Assembly: GCA_900457075.1 (NCBI GenBank)
Contig: UGYN01000002.1
Coordinates: forward strand, 1 to 64,000
DNA from: Serratia quinivorans
GTDB taxonomy: Bacteria; Pseudomonadota; Gammaproteobacteria; Enterobacterales; Enterobacteriaceae
Direction of reading: 5' to 3'
DNA length: 64,000 nt
The notes under the pieces were generated by a model that was not told the DNA's origin, searched no databases, and saw nothing but the letters and a program-made list of their open reading frames with translations. Positions 63,001 to 64,000 of this stretch are shown one piece after another (the first letter of the stretch is position 1; every line of letters starts with the position of its first letter). A program made the position numbers and the translations under genes.

Positions 63001-63825
63001 GGTCAGGGTTACCGTGGTTTTCCCCGACGCATCGGTGAGCCCCGGGCTGACAATCTCGGCGCCATTATCCGCCGTGAACGTCACGCGCTGGTTCGCCAGC
63101 AGTTTTCCGCTTTCCCCCGCCACCTCTGCAGTGACCTTGTTCATGGCCGTGCCGTCAGCCACGGCGAAATTGTCGGTGGTCTGCAGCAGGACGAGAAACG
63201 CCGTCGGGTCATTGCCGTCGCTTTCATCAAACACCACCGCCACGTCGCTGCTGCTGGCGTTTATGGTGGCCGTCACGGTGACCTCCCCCGCGTCGGTGCT
63301 GGTCAGCGTCGCGATAGCCCTGCCCAGCTCATCGGTCAGGACCGGGCTCTGGATGAGGGCCCCATTATCCGCCTCAAACGTCACGCTTTGGTTCACCAGC
63401 AGCCCGCCGCTCCCGTCGGTGACTTCAGCTGTCACTTCGTTGGTTGACGTGCCATCGGCCTGGGCATTGTTCTGGGAGACGTACACATCCTCAATCACCG
63501 CATTCGGGTTGTTATCATCGACAGGGGCAAAGGTTGAATCCACCGTCATCTGGCTTTTATTGATGCTGGCGGTGACCGTGTAAACCCCCGCCGTCGTACT
63601 GGTCAGGGTCGCAACAGCAATTCCCTGCGCGTTACTTTCTGCCTGGCCTTGAATACTGGCGCCCTCTTCAATGTCAAAGGTCACCGTCTGACCGGCCAGA
63701 GGCACCGTATCACCGTCATTCACCTGAGCAACAACGGAATTGGTCGTCTGGCCGTCAGCGGGGGAGTTATCCTCTGTAATCAGCAATGAGTGAATGGTGG
63801 CGTTAGGATTATTAATCGTAGGCAT
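60049..63825 (-). CDS. Big_1-repeat and RCC1-like-repeat giant protein of the prophage
   Basis: 1258 residues from ATG 63825 (AGGAGTG 7 bases upstream). Residues 1 to about 805 hold eight bacterial Ig-like group 1 (Big_1/invasin-type) domains of about 100 residues, each with (A/N)DG-xx-(T/N)NxVxA-V and VTFxAxNGAxI-xx-xxTDxxGxAxxTLTS patterns; the eighth is diverged. A linker of about 80 residues with an RRRRGVGRG patch follows. Residues 885-1258 contain nine 40-42-residue units of the type AFAALTxxGGVVAWGxxxxG and GNVPTxIATRTDL, an RCC1-like beta-propeller pattern. There is no signal peptide, transmembrane barrel or LysM domain, so secretion is unexplained. Placed between regulatory genes and endolysin; possible phage tail/virion adhesin or lysogenic conversion factor. 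No homologue is recalled with certainty. Confidence 0.8.
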   Translation of the reverse strand: MPTINNPNATIHSLLITEDNSPADGQTTNSVVAQVNDGDTVPLAGQTVTFDIEEGASIQGQAESNAQGIAVATLTSTTAGVYTVTASINKSQMTVDSTFAPVDDNNPNAVIEDVYVSQNNAQADGTSTNEVTAEVTDGSGGLLVNQSVTFEADNGALIQSPVLTDELGRAIATLTSTDAGEVTVTATINASSSDVAVVFDESDGNDPTAFLVLLQTTDNFAVADGTAMNKVTAEVAGESGKLLANQRVTFTADNGAEIVSPGLTDASGKTTVTLTSLTPGKVTVTASINDSSMETEVQFVEDGSNDPTAYISALTVSKNTAVADGRHTNEVVAEVVSGDGRLLAGQGVNFTATNGAEIDELVVTDEYGKAVATLTSLTPGISIVTALINSSSEAVNVIFTEATGNDPTAEVIALRTLDDQAAADGQATNRVMAEVADSNHVLLANQSVTFLATNDAEIVSPVLTDAGGKATTTLTSTSEGTVKVTAVINVSARSTDVTFIEGGSTNPDAVIAGVYIEMNNAVADGVAVNTVVAEVVDGDNRLLANQNVHFEADNGAVIQANPVLTDEYGKAIVSLSSLTAGACQVTASINESTDSVTVNFAEGGGNDPSAEIETVTVSKDNARADGVESNEVTATVTDGGGNPLDGQHVRFEADNGAVIQSPAVTDTTGKATTTLTSTTAGQSTVTASINDSAETAVVSFTDESSISVIDSLVSDKDSIVNDGTDIATLTATVIDSDTGNVVSGAAVSWSTDIGTVTPATSVTDERGEAVTQLSDTGDTGTATVTAALNSGEEKTYPVTLQGPVTLAVRGGRRRRGVGRGSLSCLVAIDLLTGQPVTARWQYEGDEAFVTAVRFADPQPEKPLQVVSVTGQQGIVLTPLNVAGFTMDPAGDAFGVVTSTGGGLAWGSAASGGAVPSDIVTRTDLTVPECTSYAYAVLTRAGGVVSWGNSTNGGNVPSAIATRTDLAMLASTDTAFAALTTSGGAVAWGDGRYGGNVPTAIATRTDLVTLSSSNSAFAALTQAGGVVAWGDSTHGGSVPSAVATRTDLVTLNSTDRAFGALTASRGVVAWGTSEGGGNVPTEIATRADLVELGSNAYAFAALTKAGGVVAWGYNDFGGNVPTAIATRTDLVAMAGSRSAFASLTASGGVVAWGESSYGGGVPTEIGTRTDLIALASTDHAFAALTASGGVVAWGESASGGTIPAEIQPLLTDIVAVYGCDRAFCALKSDNTVVVWGGGDAGKMANIPEALQGNVLYYQE

Positions 63826-64000
63826 AGTCGCACTCCTGACATATTGTTTTATTCGACACGTGATAAAAACCAGCAATAATGCTAATGATGGTCAACGCAG
63901 TAAATAAAACGTAGCTCAGCCCCCCTATTTGGCAACACTATTCAGCCGAAAAACAAAAAAAACAACACAGGACAAAACAAAAGCAATAAAAATGTCACCC
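63826..64000. promoter_or_regulatory. Upstream region of the giant protein gene, window end
   Basis: 175 A-rich bases. No gene is seen. The promoter of the preceding gene should be here or outside the window. Confidence 0.4.

Larger units (their letters stand above)
35041..64000. mobile_element. Contractile-tailed (myovirus-type) prophage, incomplete on the right
   Basis: From about 35 kb to the window end every substantial gene lies on the minus strand and encodes head, tail, lysis or other phage functions: terminase, DUF1073-like portal, DUF2184-like capsid, DUF3383-like sheath, DUF2612-like baseplate protein. This gene set is that of temperate myoviruses resembling Pectobacterium phage ZF40, named from memory. 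Genes overlap or abut, as in a late operon. The integrase, repressor and replication genes are not in the window and should lie to the right. The left border is inferred from the change of gene type. Confidence 0.88.

Noticed and set aside
61846..63447. Long plus-strand frames (more than 500 codons) opposite the Big_1 region
   Set aside because: They mirror a repetitive GC-rich gene, repeat with the same period and have no coding signature; a second overlapping plus frame is also open, as expected for shadows.
61165..63825. Regular repeats that might be a CRISPR array
   Set aside because: The period is about 300 bases in the Big_1 part and 120-126 in the RCC1 part, in phase with protein domains; no 24-37-base repeats with unique spacers.

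Overview
The window looks like chromosomal DNA of a Serratia-like member of the Enterobacterales, about 35 kb of host genes followed by about 29 kb of a contractile-tailed prophage that runs off the right edge. The assignment rests on near-complete matches to E. coli families (EbgA/EbgC/EbgR, YgjI/YgjJ/YgjK, YhjA, DcuS/DcuR, FabV) combined with a gene order unlike E. coli. No species is claimed.

Left part (1-14 kb): the 5' end of a ClpP gene, an ArsR regulator with an AHSA1-type partner, and a complete ebg locus. ebgR, ebgA (beta-galactosidase), ebgC and the permease ygjI are on the minus strand, with ygjJ-ygjK (outer-membrane-like protein and GH63 glucosidase) divergent on the plus strand. 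Two near-identical AT-rich sites, one before ebgA and one before ygjJ, look like EbgR operators and would tie import, periplasmic cleavage and cytoplasmic hydrolysis together. Next come a universal stress protein, the triheme peroxidase yhjA with a near-consensus FNR box, and a small exported protein. Eight single-base insertions in C/G runs break ArsR, ygjI (2), ebgA, ygjK and yhjA (3). Removing them restores full-length families to the codon, so they look like consensus errors rather than decay.

Middle (14-35 kb): an orphan NlpA/MetQ lipoprotein, an orphan tailspike-like beta-helix protein, a sugar ABC operon with two homologous binding proteins and built-in hairpins, a divergent DhnA/LsrF-type aldolase followed by dcuS-dcuR, an alcohol dehydrogenase plus SnoaL-like protein divergent from a LysR regulator, four small exported proteins of unknown function, a DUF2975/XRE pair, fabV, two small lipoproteins and a GNAT acetyltransferase.

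Right part (35-64 kb): a prophage whose structural genes all lie on the minus strand. In transcription order: a Big_1/RCC1-like giant protein, GH19 endolysin, three tiny envelope proteins, a conserved phage protein, a candidate plus-strand small RNA, small and large terminase, portal, minor head protein (split by one inserted base), a NUDIX-scaffold/protease fusion, head decoration, major capsid, head-completion genes, sheath, tube, chaperone (with an open -1 frame), tape measure with transglycosylase, baseplate hub, plug, spike, baseplate J, DUF2612-like protein, tail fibre and fibre assembly. The integrase, regulators and second att site are outside the window. Most unusual here are the Big_1/RCC1 protein, the NUDIX-scaffold fusion, the beta-module shared by sheath and head decoration, and the tiny zinc-ribbon gene started from an overlapping six-codon leader.
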